From: Ricordea florida
Lineage: Eukaryota > Cnidaria > Anthozoa > Corallimorpharia > Ricordeidae
Direction: 5' to 3'
DNA: 64,000 bases
Assembly: GCA_949710005.1 (NCBI GenBank)
Contig: OX453277.1
Location: 2,831,001 to 2,895,000, forward strand
Shown one piece after another: positions 1 through 12,800 of the stretch. The position numbers and the translations under genes are program-made. Each line of letters opens with the position of its first letter. Position 1 is the first letter of the stretch. The notes below the pieces were generated by a model. It was not told where the DNA came from and ran no database searches. It saw only the letters and a program-made list of their open reading frames with translations.

Positions 1-135
1 GACATTTCTGACCCACCATCGCAATACCTTGTGAATCCATGAGACCCACGAGCTAGAAACGCAAAACATATTTTGCCACAAGCGCAGGAACCCATCACAA
101 ATGGGCTCCTACCACCTGAATAGAGGATGAGTTAC

Positions 136-1375
136 CTTGCGAAGATCAACTTTGCTTCCATCTACAAACAAGATGTAGTTGCCGTTTTGAAATCTGCATC
201 TCAATTTCACTGCTCCATTATGCGACGGTTCTTGGTAGAAATCTGTAAGGAACAAAAACACAGTGCATTGGCGACAAATTAGGATGGCGGAGAGGGGGAG
301 ATGTGGGGAGAAGAGGCACTCAAATAACCGCGGTTTTAGAGTTTGGGTTGGCCTGGTGTCCTAGTCTCCTGGTCTCTATTTCACTGAATCCCTGGCAACA
401 CCTTCTTTCCATCTATCGCTTTTCTACTGGAGGATTAATTTAACCCTGTGAATAAATGCTAAAATCGTTGTCTACGTTCGTCAACTAAAGATAATCAAGC
501 GAGCTTTGAAATTCACGAAGTGCGGTCCTTAACTTGACAAGGTGGCCTGTGATCGAACTCAATACCAAGTGAGAGCGCTGTTATTGAGTTTACTCAGTAA
601 AAATAAAGTGGATGTATAATAATTAATTTGAATAATTCAACCGCGACAGTTCCTTAACTTTGTTACCAAGAGAGTACACATGTCATATCGACACTTCCTG
701 CACTATCCTACAACATAGAAAACTAACTATAGATTTCACAGCGGGCAGAGCTATTAAAGAATAAGAGCTTGATAATAAAAACCTTGCTTTCCAAAAACAG
801 GCTGCGTAACATACAGTTTGCAGCATTGCCGAGACCGTATTGTAGTCAGTTGTAGTGATTGATCAATTTTGGACTCGATTTTTAGGCTGTTCCACTGTAC
901 AAAACGAAGTTTCCTTTGTAAAAGAGGTATAGGGGTGAACGATGAGTGATTGGACCTCAATTCTTGTAATATTTTCCCTGGTTGTTCAATACGTTTTTAA
1001 GAGTTCTCTGATTGCCGCTTCCCTAGAAAATCCTGACTCTCTTTCTATGTCACGATGTTATATATTCCTTATTTGAGATCATTCAAAAACTAAAAGTGTC
1101 ATGAGTCATACTTATTCTTTGCAATTTGTCATTAAGAAACAGAAAGAAAACGTAGTAACCGATATCCCACGGGCTTCTTTTGCTGTCAATCGACCATATT
1201 ATCGAAGTTTCTTACGTGTTTTTGGATCGAAGGGATTTGTTCCTCTGAAGTTCACGTGGATGTCATCATTTTGTGTTGTTCCAGACACTTTGACCGCAGA
1301 CAAAAGGTTTCCATCGCCAGATTCGCATGCACTCCGATATAATGATTGAATATTTATTGGAAGAATACGTTCACC
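136..1375 (-). CDS. Cytokine-like beta-trefoil paralogue, partial (gene A)
   Basis: Two minus-strand exons can be read. Exon 1216-1375 enters in phase 0 after a good acceptor (pyrimidine-rich tract ending TTTGTAG) and leaves in phase 1 at GTAAGA. Exon 136-242 enters in phase 1 after CTTACAG and leaves in phase 0 at GTAACT. The first encodes the landmarks IQSLYR, GDGNLL and NFRGTNP; the second encodes FYQEP, KLRC and NYILFVDG. Each has a matching exon with identical phases in gene B (9813-14773), so the two are tandem paralogues in the same orientation. The last exon would lie beyond the left edge, and no 5' leader exons were found. Function is inferred only through gene B: a beta-trefoil, cytokine-superfamily-like protein. 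It could instead be a relic, but neither exon shows a stop or frameshift. Confidence 0.6.
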
Positions 1376-2812
1376 CTACAAAGGAGATAAAAGCCCGGAC
1401 CTCACTGCAAAATTCAACTCACTGTAACCAGGTACAGCATTACTTTGAACTGAAGAATTTGCAGGCACCATGGTTTAAATCTTTACTATCTTTATCAATC
1501 TTACCTGACTCCTAAGCGCCTGTTGGAACATTACTCAACTCTAAAACCCTTTTTCCTGCAGTTAAATTCAGACTGATCACACATGGACTGAGTCACAAAG
1601 GAAGACATTCGTGTTACATTTCCAGCAGGATTCGGGGATTCCCGGAACTTAGTCTACTTGTAAATAAACGGAAATTGCTAGTCACGAGATTATCACTCCC
1701 GGATTCCTGGAATGTCTGCTTTTCGGTCACGTACGTAACATTTCAGTTTTTACTGCGACAAAAATGAGAATACCATTTGATTTTGGTTTACCAGATTTTT
1801 TTTTGTTGCGTAAAAAAATACGACTTCTTGCTCGGTTACCTCCGCAATTCAGTAATTTTCAGGGGGTGCCTCAACACGAATTTTTCGAGGATTTCTCAAA
1901 GTGATCACTCCAACAAAAACTTGCCCAGGTTCAGCTGAGGAAATCTCGGGGAATCCCCTGATAAACACATTGGCATTTTAAAGATACTTAAACCAAATAC
2001 AAAGTTCATTGGGATTAATAATCTTCTTTCACCTATAGACCATCTTTTGACATGTGTTAACAAGGATTGTTAATTGATGACAACGTTTGAAAAGCGTTAC
2101 ATATGTATGCCCTAGCTGCGTTCAGGTTGCGTTTGTAATTTCATTCGAGCTGAATCTTTGGACCATAAAAGCTCTCGATTATCCGAGTACTTTATCAGCA
2201 AAACGTTTTACCCCTTCCCGTGTCAGCCGGAGCAAAACTGATCTTGATTAAATCGACAATGAGCCGACTGACACAGAAATGTATACTGGAGTGTATTTAT
2301 AGTCTCCTTCGCAGCCGCCATCTGTCTCGTCACGCACAGTAGGAAACGTATGCGCCTCTTTGGCTATTTAACAATTATTCTCAGAAATCGAGGTGAATAG
2401 TGGCAGAATATTTACCGAGATTAGAGAATACTTGTGGGGAGTGGGGAGCTTAAGCAAGCATGACGACGACGAAGACGACGGCGCCGAGAACAGCGCAACC
2501 GGTGAAAAATTCAATTGAACGTACGACAAAGAGATTTACCGAACTTTGTCATATGACCCGCGCAATCCCATTTAGAACACTTTATTACCGGGGCCCAGCA
2601 TTGCATTGTTAGGGATATATCGCTGACTGAGTTACCAAGCGTACAACTAGGAGTGGCCAAAAGCTTGATATACCTCTTTTTAAAACAGCCTCAGGACAAA
2701 GAACATTTTATTACAGAACTATTGGACTTTGGAACAATTTAGACCCCTTTTTAACTCGTAGATACGCGAAGCGTATTTGCGAGTTTTTGTGGGGACTCCG
2801 ATATGCAAATTG

Positions 2813-2866
2813 TCACTCACTCACTCACTCACTCACTCACTCACTCGCTCACTCACTCACTCACTC
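2813..2866. repeat. (CACT)n microsatellite
   Basis: About thirteen CACT/TCAC units run in a row with a single interruption (one CGCT unit). Confidence 0.95.
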
Positions 2867-4799
2867 CAGTGTAGACACTCTTCGTAATTAGTCGGATAGA
2901 ACTCGGGGGCACCGATATGAAGACGACAATTGTCGTGACCGAAGTCACGGAAGTCTGTTGATGAAAGTTCACGCTGAAAGTGTATCGTACCGTTGCCAGA
3001 GTTTGTAATGATTTTGTAGCTTAAGAGGACGATTAGCGAGGCCCTGTTAGGGGTAAATTTCGACAAGCAACATGGCCTTGAAACGGCGACATAAAGGACC
3101 TGAAATGGCGACGAACGACGAGCCGCTCACGGGAAATTACGACAGCGACCTTCGACCTTCCGAAATTGCGACGTGAAAAGGTTTGAAACTCAGACGCGCG
3201 ACATAAAGAACCTCACTAACAGGGCCTCATTAGCGGTCTTACTAAAATCAAAAGGAGTTTAAATGTTTCCAGTTACGACAATGACCAAATTGGAGACTGA
3301 ATTTCATGAGCCTTTTACTCGGCCAGGCGCTAAACGTGAACAGATGATAACTATTTGCTTTTCCGACATCGACCGCCATCGACCGCCCCCAAGATTACAA
3401 GCAGTATATGAATTTCAGTTGGTTCGAAAAATGAGAAAATCTCTTGCTAATGTAGTAAGCTTTGGTGAGAACTCATAGAGCGAAATTAGCACTTGAATGA
3501 GAACTTATATGGGCGAAATGAGTACTCGTTATTGAACGAAACTACTACTGAAAACAGAATAAATTGACGAATCCATGATGTGAAACCGAAGAACTTCTGT
3601 GGCCAACCTGGATAAGAAACATCGCATGTAGGACTTTTCTACTGATTTAAGTGTTAGTACTAACAGGAATGGAGTTGTAGAAGTATTGGGACGGCCAAGA
3701 AGTATGTCAACATTTACTTGTAAATAATTATGGAGGCGGCTGCCGTGACGGAGAACCACGAAGGTTACAATGTAAGAAAGTCATTGAAGGGTTCGAAAAC
3801 AGTAAGTCATGTAGAAAATGTACGTATTAAGTATTATATTATATACAATACACCACAAGCCATTACAATGAAAAGTTTTCTGTGTATTGATTTCCGAATT
3901 TACCTTGAAGTGAACTAGATTGTGTTGAAGTAGACATGTTGGAAAAATAGGCTTACCTGTTTTGCTTACTGTTGTGTGACTCATATTTACATTGTAAAAG
4001 CAAGAAGTTATAAGGATAAAAACAAATATGTATTGCTGTATTAATGATGGCAAGTGTGATTTTTTTTAAGTGCAACGCTGAATATATATACCACTGATAA
4101 CCTAAAATGAGATGGTAATGTAAATAAACTAATTCAACTTGATAAAGGATTGAGAGTCTTAAGGATTTTAAGATCATCACTAACATACTTTGCAAAAATG
4201 CAAGAAAGATTTGTTTGGTATGATTCGTCAGCTGGGCTATCCTACATAGTTTTGTTCATTATCAGCTGCAGAATCAAGGTGGATATTTCTGTTGAATACA
4301 TTGAATAGACTTGTAGACAACAAAAACTGTAATGATGATAAAATTGACAATGTCATGGCAACAAAATTCAGACCTTATTCGAGAAGGACCCTGTTACATG
4401 TGTTAGAAACTTTGAACTCACAGACAGTGAGCAGCAGGATACCAGAACTACATTTGGTTTCGGTGCCATTTAATCCTGTACCCTTATGTTAAGTTATCAA
4501 ATTTTTTAACAACTGTATGCTTGCCACCTGCCTTATAACTGATGCCTAGTGTAGTCAAATGATTGGCGTCATGTACTCACTGTATGTTTATTTCAAAAAG
4601 CTACTCAGCTCCCTGGTCACTTTTATGTTGTGATTATAGATTATTAAAATTATCTTCAAGTTCATTCAATCACAACTCTGAAAAAACACCTCGGTAATTT
4701 TTAAATTATTTCTTTTTTCTCTGTTTTGTAAACATATCCACGAGTTCACCATAGTCCTACTTTGATTAAAATCAAGCTGTTCAGTTCAAGTTTTTAAAC

Positions 4800-5015
4800 G
4801 TATCTTAAAGAATAAGCTTTTAGACAATTTTGTAAATACTCCCTAAACTTCATTTATTTTTAGTATTTTTGGCGACTATAAAGTTTAGATGATGTTGTAA
4901 ATGTTTTTAAATTTGTTTAATTTTGATTGTGTAGTTATTAGTAACTTAGTAATTTAAGTAATTGTTCCTGAAAAGCCCCATTGGGGAGGTAACAATAAAG
5001 TATGTATGTATGTAT
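4800..5015 (+). mobile_element. LINE 3' end (AATAAAG plus TATG repeat tail)
   Basis: AT-rich sequence ends in a short hairpin (GCCCCATTGGGG), then AATAAAG and a (TATG)n tail. The same hairpin and tail recur at 32341-32398. This is the form of the 3' end of CR1-like non-LTR elements, which end in short tandem repeats. No reverse transcriptase frame is left here. Confidence 0.55.
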
Positions 5016-5054
5016 CCCTGGCCCGTTACTTTTGCTCGCTGGCTCATTGAAATC

Positions 5055-5286
5055 TTATCCGCCATTTTGAAAAGCACGAGGCATGGAGGACAGTCAAGAG
5101 AAAGATTATAGCTTTTTGTTCCTCAACCTTTACGATGCACTAGTTTATGAGCAAAAATTTTGGAGAGATTTATCCGCCATTTTGAAAAGCACGAGGCATG
5201 GAGGACAGTCAAGAGAAAGATGATAGCTTTTTTATCCCCCAACCTTTACGATGCACTAGTCAGTTATGAGCGAAAATTTAAGAGTG
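5055..5286. repeat. Tandem duplication, two units of about 115 bp
   Basis: The block starting TTATCCGCCATTTTGAAAAG at 5055 is repeated at 5170, including the following GCACGAGGCATGG and CAACCTTTACGATGCACTAG. Only a few differences and small indels separate the two units. Confidence 0.85.
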
Positions 5287-5490
5287 AATATTTGGAGAGA
5301 CAAATTTACGAGCGATCACTTTTAAAAGAGTCGTGAAACTTATCGAGAATAAGAGCGACTTATCAAGCTATCTACATTGAGTGAACCTTCCATCGTGAGA
5401 GGTGCGAGACGTTAACTATATCTATGCAATCCCGTGTCCCACTGGGCCCCGGTAGGTTCCACGCAGTGGTTCTCGTTATATCTACGGCCC

Positions 5491-6104
5491 CTGTATATGA
5501 GCAAACGCGCGCTCTGATTGGTTCCCTACTCACAGTATATTAGCTCATATACCATTAGTACGGAAAACGGCCATCATGGAGGAATGATCTCTTGAATTAG
5601 GCGGGGAGAAATGCAAGTCTTGCTTGAAAAAAATATACCAAAAAATACTATCGAAGCAAATAAATATGGCATTGACTGTTCGACTGTAAGTGAGCAAATT
5701 ATATAGCGAAATTGTTCATTACGAACGATAGTGAAACTCTTACAAGCAGCCGCCATTTTGAAAGATCTGTGGAGCCCGTAAACTGAGTTTTTATTTATTT
5801 CTACCTAATGTTCCACCTTTAATTCTCAAATTAATTTGCTAACTCGAAAAAAATTGACAAGTACATCAAAGAGATGTTTAAGAACGAGCCGGACTCGTGT
5901 TTGAAACGTTTCAGTACACATCGGTTCTACGACATGTCGGCTCGACAACAACATGGTTCTGTTCAAAAACAACGACAAAGTCAATTCTTGTCGTACAAAC
6001 TAATTCCAGTGTCTCATAAGCGAGGGTTTACTTTTAGAGATATAATAAAACAATTATTCCACGAAATCGAGTCGTATATGAGCTAATAGCCAACGAGGCG
6101 CGTA
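5491..6104 (+). repeat. Dispersed element, first arm of an inverted pair
   Basis: About 600 bp starts at TATATGAGCAAACGCGCG and ends near ATGAGCTAATAGCCAACG. Much of it recurs inverted at 7590-8205. Shared blocks include the sequence around GCCGCCATTTTG, the stretch around TCGACAACAACATGG, and the ATGAGCTAATAG end. A related end is seen again near 31130. Both copies contain a frame of 60-64 residues with the same beginning, MAA-CKSFT-VRN. It is probably a nonautonomous DNA transposon. Confidence 0.65.
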
Positions 6105-7003
6105 GTGGATAACACCCTTCCGAGATCCGCTTAATTCTTCATATCCTACGAAAGCCGAATTCATTAATTGCTTTATTATTTATCAAAATATTTTGAAATA
6201 CTTAAAGGAGAAAATGAGCTTTATTTTCACAAATTTCACACCCACCAGAAATATAACAAAACAAAAAAATAACGCAAGCTCGTCCCCAGGTCTTCTCGGT
6301 TAACGGTGCCTTAACTTGCGAAAACGCTGCATTTTTGACGTCATTTCCTCGTTAAAGTCAAAATTCTTCCAAATTTGGTCATCAGTAACTGGTTATGGTG
6401 AATTAAACGTGTGCTTTTAGCCAATCAGAATCGGGGAAATATTTTGAATGAATAACAGCGGAGCTCCACAGCGGCTCGAAGAGCCGCAGAGCGGAGCCCC
6501 ATAACTACCGTGCGAGGATAGAAATTGAGAAAACCATGCGTTTGAGTTTTCATGGTCATCGTGGCTAGCGGCATGGCTCGCGGGCGCGTGCGTCTAGCGA
6601 CGACGACGACGACGTTGCCCCAACATGGCGGCCATAGTCATCCGGAATATTTAGAAGGTCTTAAACCAAAACGAGGCTTTGTTTTTCGCGCGCTTTTCGC
6701 GGCTTGCCGCGGCTACACAACCTACAGCCAGCAGTCTACAGCAGTCTACAATGTTTTGCTGAAGAAACGGATTATTCATAGCGGTTTTGGAGGAAAAAGT
6801 TTCTTCCTACAACTTTTCAAGCGTTTTTGGAGGGACATAAGCATAAAACTCAGTTCTTTCTACAAGTTTTCAAGCATTTTTGGAGGGACTGTGTGAGGAG
6901 CTCCGCTTTTAGGTTTGCCTAAATCTATTTAATAATTGTGAAATATATGGTAAAAGCTGACGTGAGCCGGTCCGGCCCTGGTGCACTTGTTCGGCTTTGT
7001 TGC

Positions 7004-7034
7004 GAAGTAAAAATAAATAAATAAATAAATAAAA
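7004..7034. repeat. (TAAA)n microsatellite
   Basis: A run of AATA/TAAA units follows AAGTAAAAATAAATAAA. Confidence 0.8.
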
Positions 7035-7589
7035 TAACACCGAACAACAGAAATGAGAAAATCAGTCACCTTTTACGATGAATTCATTTTACGAAATTCT
7101 TGTTCTGACTCGAAAAACTAAATTAAAGGGAAGTTTTTTATTGTAGGATCTATTTTTGTGATTTTTCCCGCGCGCGCCAAGTTATCCCTTCCTATTAGGA
7201 ATAAAAGCAAATTTTTGAAATTTTCAAAACTTAGTTAGTGGTCATTTAAAAAAATGCTTCTTGACTCAGTTAGGTCGGCCGCTCGGTCCGTACGTCATGA
7301 CCTCGAGCCAAATATTTTCCCGTCAGGCCCTCCCACTAAGCCTGTGCCCAGGTAGTTTAGTTGTGTCGTACCTTTGCGCTGCCCTGGTCAACGTTTCATC
7401 GTAGTAGTGTCTTTTGCTTAATTTCCCAAGTAAAACCTCTGAAATAGCTGTAAAGCGAGAATTGACGGCAGCCATATTTCGGTACAAAAACCTAGTGGCA
7501 CAATGATTACCCAAAAGCCCCTGTTATGTTCACCTCCTGGGATGTGGATAGTACTTAACAATTATTTCACGAAATCGAGTCATACCTGT

Positions 7590-8205
7590 AAATGAGCTAA
7601 TATGCGCCTCGTTGGCTATTAGCTCATGTACGAAGAGATTGAGTGGAATAATTGTTTTATTATATCTCTAATTGTGAGAAACTGGAACTAGTTTGCACGA
7701 CAAGAATTGATTTTGTTGTTGTTTGTAAACACAACCATGTTGTTGTCGAGCCGATTTGTAAAACATGGGTTTCAAACACGAGTTCGGCTCATTCTTAAAC
7801 ATCTCTTAAATATACTTATCAAATTTTTTCGAGTTAACAAACCAGTCTGATAATTTAAAGTGGGATAAGTACGCAGAAGTAAAAAAAAAAAAATCAGTTT
7901 ACGGGCTCCACGTATGTTTCAAAATGGCGGCTGTTTGTAAGAGTTTCACTTTAGTTCGTAATAAACAATTAAAATCGTGTCAATTTGGCTATATAATTTG
8001 CTCACTTGTAACCGCCGAACAATTTCTTCCCATATTTATTTGCTTCGATAGTATTTTTTGGTATATTCTTTTCAAGCATGAGTTGCTTCGTATTCAAGAA
8101 ATCTTTCCTCCATCTTGACCGTTTTCCGTACTAATGGGATATGAGCTGATAGCCTGTGAGTAGCTATAGGGAACCAATCAGAGCGAGCGTTTGCTCATAT
8201 CCAGG
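7590..8205 (-). repeat. Dispersed element, second (inverted) arm
   Basis: This is an inverted, diverged copy of 5491-6104. It begins with GCCTCGTTGGCTATTAGCTC and ends at GCGTTTGCTCATATCC. The frame at 7924-8118 on the plus strand matches the frame at 5574-5756 on the minus strand in its first dozen residues, which shows the relationship at protein level too. Confidence 0.65.
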
Positions 8206-8280
8206 GATTGTAGATATAATAATGTTGAATACCCGAGGTGGAGAGCCAGTCAAATTGCTCAAAATGCCAAGGTTGCTGTG

Positions 8281-8324
8281 TTAGTATATACAGGAGCCCA
8301 TCATGGGCTCCTGGTATATACTAA
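8281..8324. repeat. Short palindrome (hairpin MITE)
   Basis: The arms TTAGTATATACAGGAGCCCA and their reverse complement flank a 3-nt spacer, with one mismatch. A diverged relative with the same arms (GTATATACAGGAGC / TCCTGGTATAT) is near 32283. Confidence 0.75.
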
Positions 8325-9812
8325 TAGCTCAAGTATAATTCGATTTTGTGGAATAATTGTTTTAAAATATCAGAAACAATAATTCACCAATAGGTATGTT
8401 ACACTTATTTGAGACAACTTGCGGTTGATTCATACTCGTATAACACACATCTGTCTCATGGAACTAGACTTGGGTCACAAATGCGCTTCCCGATCCCGTC
8501 TTTATTTTGAGGCGGTGCTGTAAAATGAAATAAGACAAACGATATATGAAGGATTTGCACCAAAAAACGTTCAAAATGCTCCTCAAAAATCGCTTCACTA
8601 CTTTATTAAATTGCCAACTGAAGATAATTAAAAAAGTCTAGCTGGCTAAAAATAACACTTATTATCGTTTTAATAGATGTTTTCAATAAATCAAGCAGCA
8701 TGCAACATATATAATTATTAACAGTCCACGGGCTAATGAGCTCAAGCATTTAAAATTTGTGAATCAGCTTATTTAGTTATTGTCTTATAGTTTTATACCT
8801 CTATTTGGCCGATGATCACAGTGTTGTTTCAGTTTGTGTTTTTTGCCAGTTGTTGTTGCTGTTTTTGTTGATGTGTGGAATTTTGGGATGGGGATCAGTG
8901 TGCTTCTACAACGTTAACCCAGGAACCCTTAGCCGCTGTACCAGTTCGGGGGCCCGTTTGGCAAAGGTGCAGTTTGCTGACCCCAGCAGAGCTCCATTTT
9001 TCAATCGAAGTCAATCGCACGTTTGTGTAGTTCTTGACGTACAAGCCTGCCCGACGTGCAAGTTAACTGAGAATCGCCTGACCTAAACTCAAAAACAGAC
9101 GGAATTGTAATTCCCGATTATCATTTTATCACAAAATTACTTTCCTGGCTCGGTAAGTTTCCGGGACTTTCGAGAAACGGACTCGGTCCATGGTTCGAAT
9201 TCTGCTGAATTTTGTTACCGTATGCTAGAACTAAACTCCCAAAATTTCCTGCCTTAAAGTCGCTTCTTTCCAGAAATTAGTGAGGTCACCACCACAGTCC
9301 AGCCAAAACAAAAGCTTACGTCATTACCTTTTGATACTCGATTTGGCAATTCCCGGTTTCCATAGTCTGGACTAAAATCTTCAACCAATTGATCAGTTTT
9401 CTGGAAAATGATACCATATTTTAGATCCAGACTCTCTCCGATTTCTATACCCTTTTCGATTCCAGACTAAACTGCTTGAAAACAACACCCTTCACAGCGG
9501 CACATACCTATATAGCCCATATGAGGTAGTAAACTCCCCCTAATCCCCCGCCATCCAAGGGCAGTGTCGCTAGTGGTTGCAAGTGACGATACACAATAAG
9601 AAGAAAACACGAACGTATTTTTAAGATTTATCTCGAAATGATCACGCAGTTTAGACCTCTATTCCGCTACAACTAGATCAGAGGTCTATAACATACAGCA
9701 GCAGAAACAGCATTGGCGGCAGCAACTCAGTTGTACTTCGACTTCAACTTATTGCTGTTGAAAGGTGGCATCTTCTTTTTCCTCTGCTCCAAGTTGTTGC
9801 TGTCGTAAGGTG
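8325..9812. other. No gene seen; 3' flank of gene B
   Basis: No frame here has splice sites or a recognisable domain. The part nearest 9812 is probably the 3' untranslated region of gene B, and is rich in GTTGTTG/CAACAAC triplets. Confidence 0.45.
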
Positions 9813-12800
9813 CTATTTTCTTGCACCACTGCTTCGACTTGTTGTTGTTGAACGATAGACTTTTTCATTAGTGAATTTTAACCAAGCCTTTCTATCGCTA
9901 CAACTACCATCAACATGCGATCGGCCATCCTTCTCATCACAGACCTCCTTCATAATAGCTCTGCCGTTTTCTTCACATTCAAGGTAAAGTCCCGTATGCA
10001 CAGACTTGATTGTTTCATAGTCGTGCGTTTGGCTATTTGCGGGGCTGAGTTGAAATTCGTACTTGTTGGAGCGCGGGGGAAATTTTTCACATTTCTGTCG
10101 ATTGTAAGGAAAAACAACGGTAAGTAACAGGGTTTAAAAAAAAAAAAAGCAATTCTTTGATTTCCATTGACCGCTAAAAATATCACAACTTTGTAGATAG
10201 CTATGATTTTTCCTGACCCAAACTTACTGTGTTATATAGCAATCTATTTCATGGGATCTTCTTCACATTTAGCCTTGTGCAATGGCATCAGAACCCTCGC
10301 TTTTTATAATTAAACGCCACGTTTGGCGATATTCAGCCGGCTAGGAGCGATAGCTAGGTCCCGAGTAGACTATTACAAGTCGTGGTGATAAGATCGAGGC
10401 CAACCCATCTTATTATTCACTTAACTATGATGATGATATTCTCAGAGTTGAGGTGGTGGAAACGTCAGTGAACGTCAAGAATAGCTCTTCTCTGTATTAG
10501 CTATATCCTGACGATCTAAGCCGACAAAACAAATATTAAGGGACGGACCATTAGAAAAGTGATGGGGGGGGGGGGGTGGGGAATTTTCAGCTTGCACGAA
10601 TTTTTTTTTTCGCTCACTGCTTGTGCAGGATTTTTTTTTTCAGGTGAACCCCTCTGCACGAATTTTCTTTTACTACGAGTGAAAAAGTCACAATTGGACC
10701 TTCCTTCTGCATGATTGTTTTTTAACCTTCTTCTTTGCATGAACTTTTTTTTTGGCATTTTCCCTTGCATGAAGGATTTTTTTTTGGTTCCCCCCCCCCC
10801 CATCACTTTTCTAATGGTCCGTCCCTAATAGATGGACTTAAGCAGATGCAAAAGAGGATGGATCCCACATTGCTGACGCTTTGCCCACTCCTTCCTTGGG
10901 TTCTATCTTTTAATCCTTTAAGCCCCAACAGTGTCTTTATAGACTTTACTCTGGCTAACGCCAGATGATTGTACCTGAAGAAATATTTCCTTTCCCTCTG
11001 AAAGCAAGTAATACTTTTCATTTTTTAAGTCGCAGCGTAAAGTGAAAACATCCCTCCTGCCTCCATGTTCCTCGTGTTGTCTTTCAGCGTAGAATACTGA
11101 AAAAAAAAGGAAGTGAATTAAAATGTGAAGCCGTTTCACTCCTCAGTAAAAATTCACTGTCAAGTCAAAAGGAGATTGGAACTGAACAAGTTAACTGTTA
11201 GGCAATTCAATGTATACAGAAAGAAGAATAATTACTCATCTTCAATGGAAAGCATATGCTATAAAAAACCCGTTTGCGTCAAATAATCATGTACTTAATG
11301 ATGTAAGTTAAGTCGGACCAGAGTCAGGCTCGGGTACATTTTTTTATTACCGTCAATTCATTTTTTTGTTGAATGTATTTTTCTCGTTTTTAAAAATAGG
11401 AAAAAATAACATTACAATTAAACAAAGGAAAAATGTAGTGTTTGCGTATCTATTAACTATCCATAGCAATGTCGCAATACCCTGTAATAGCCTTATATAG
11501 TAATCATGTGCTTAGTAGTTCCTAAGATCATTGTAAATACTTTAGCTCTGAATTAGTTGAATAAATTAAAGCAGTTGTGTAGAACACTTGAGAGTGGTTA
11601 CTGCGTACTTCACAGAAGTACAGGAAGCCAATACACAACAAGTCTCAAAGATGCTGGAGAATTCCAAAACATAGAGACAATCTTTCAAAATTTAAGACCT
11701 TGTTATATAGTGTTATGAATGATAATTAGAACACTATAAACACGTGTTATAACTATCTCCAGCAGTTTGGTCGCTTTCTGAGAAGGTTGCACACTCTCCT
11801 CCTCTATATACTACACGAAGAAGTATTATCAGTAGATTGGGCGAGTCACGCACCAAGAAGAAGATCGAACAGGGGTGGTGTAAGGACGAGGACAGCGTCT
11901 CAAGATCACCTGGCAGCGGACAGTGAAAGAAAGAAAGAAAGCGGATGAAAATCACATCACCTTGGTGGCAGTCCGCTATGCTGAAGTAGTAGGGACTTTA
12001 AGATTCGAGACGCGACATCTCAAAGATGCTGGACGGCTTTCCTGTCAAAACTATTATCAATGCATCATTTAAACAACAGCGTTTACCTGATATATGGAAA
12101 TGTGCTGATGTGACACCTTTGCCAAAGAAACAACCTGTTGAAAACCTAAAGAAAGATCTGAGACCTATCTCGCTAACACCATGTTTGTCAAAAGTTGCTG
12201 AGGACATTGTTGTTCGTGATTTCGTGAAGCCTGCTGTAATGAAAGTCCTTGACCCTAACCAGTACGGTGCAGTCCCGAAATCATCCACCACCATCGCTTT
12301 GCTAAGTATGATCCATGATTGGACAATTGGTACTGATGGAAATGGATCTACTGTCAGATCGATCCTTTTCGACTATCGTAAAGCGTTCGATCTTACGACC
12401 ATAGCATCCTTGTAAACAAACTATGCAACTTAGAATTACCAGCAAGTATTATCAACTGGACTATTGATTTCCTCAGTAACCGTTTCCAAAGAATTAAACT
12501 AATATATAGATGGATGTTTCTCTGAATGGGGCTCGGTCCCTTCTGGAGTCCCCCAGGGGACCAAATTAGGGCCATGGTTATTCATTATCATGATCAATGA
12601 CCTAGTTCTCAGCGACTCCCGTGTCTGGAAGTACGTGGATGATACGACGACATCAGAAGTTGTCCCTAAAGGTGGAATCAGCAGTGCACAAACTATTGCT
12701 GATAAAGTAGCTGAATGGTCACAGAACAATAGAGTCCAGTTAAATACAGATAAGTGTAAAGAACTCAGAATTTCATTTGCAAAAATGAAACAAGTATTTG

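Larger units (their letters stand above)
1376..5054. other. No gene seen; AT-rich repeats
   Basis: Short open frames occur here but none has splice signals, a recognisable domain or coding-like composition. The stretch holds a CACT microsatellite and, at its right end, a LINE 3' tail. The 5' exons expected for gene A may lie here or further right, but I could not find them. Confidence 0.5.

Noticed and set aside
6552-6896. A 114-codon plus-strand frame
   Set aside because: It has low-complexity Thr text from ACGACG repeats, a repeat-derived second half, no splice context and no homologue recognised.
8805-9086. A 93-codon frame with a hydrophobic start that looks like a signal peptide
   Set aside because: It starts at a non-ATG codon, lacks splice signals or known domains, and lies in the 3' flank of gene B on the other strand.
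10516-10806. A lysine-rich 96-codon minus-strand frame
   Set aside because: It is a translation of the MITE at 10540-10825; the K and N runs come from its A/T tracts.
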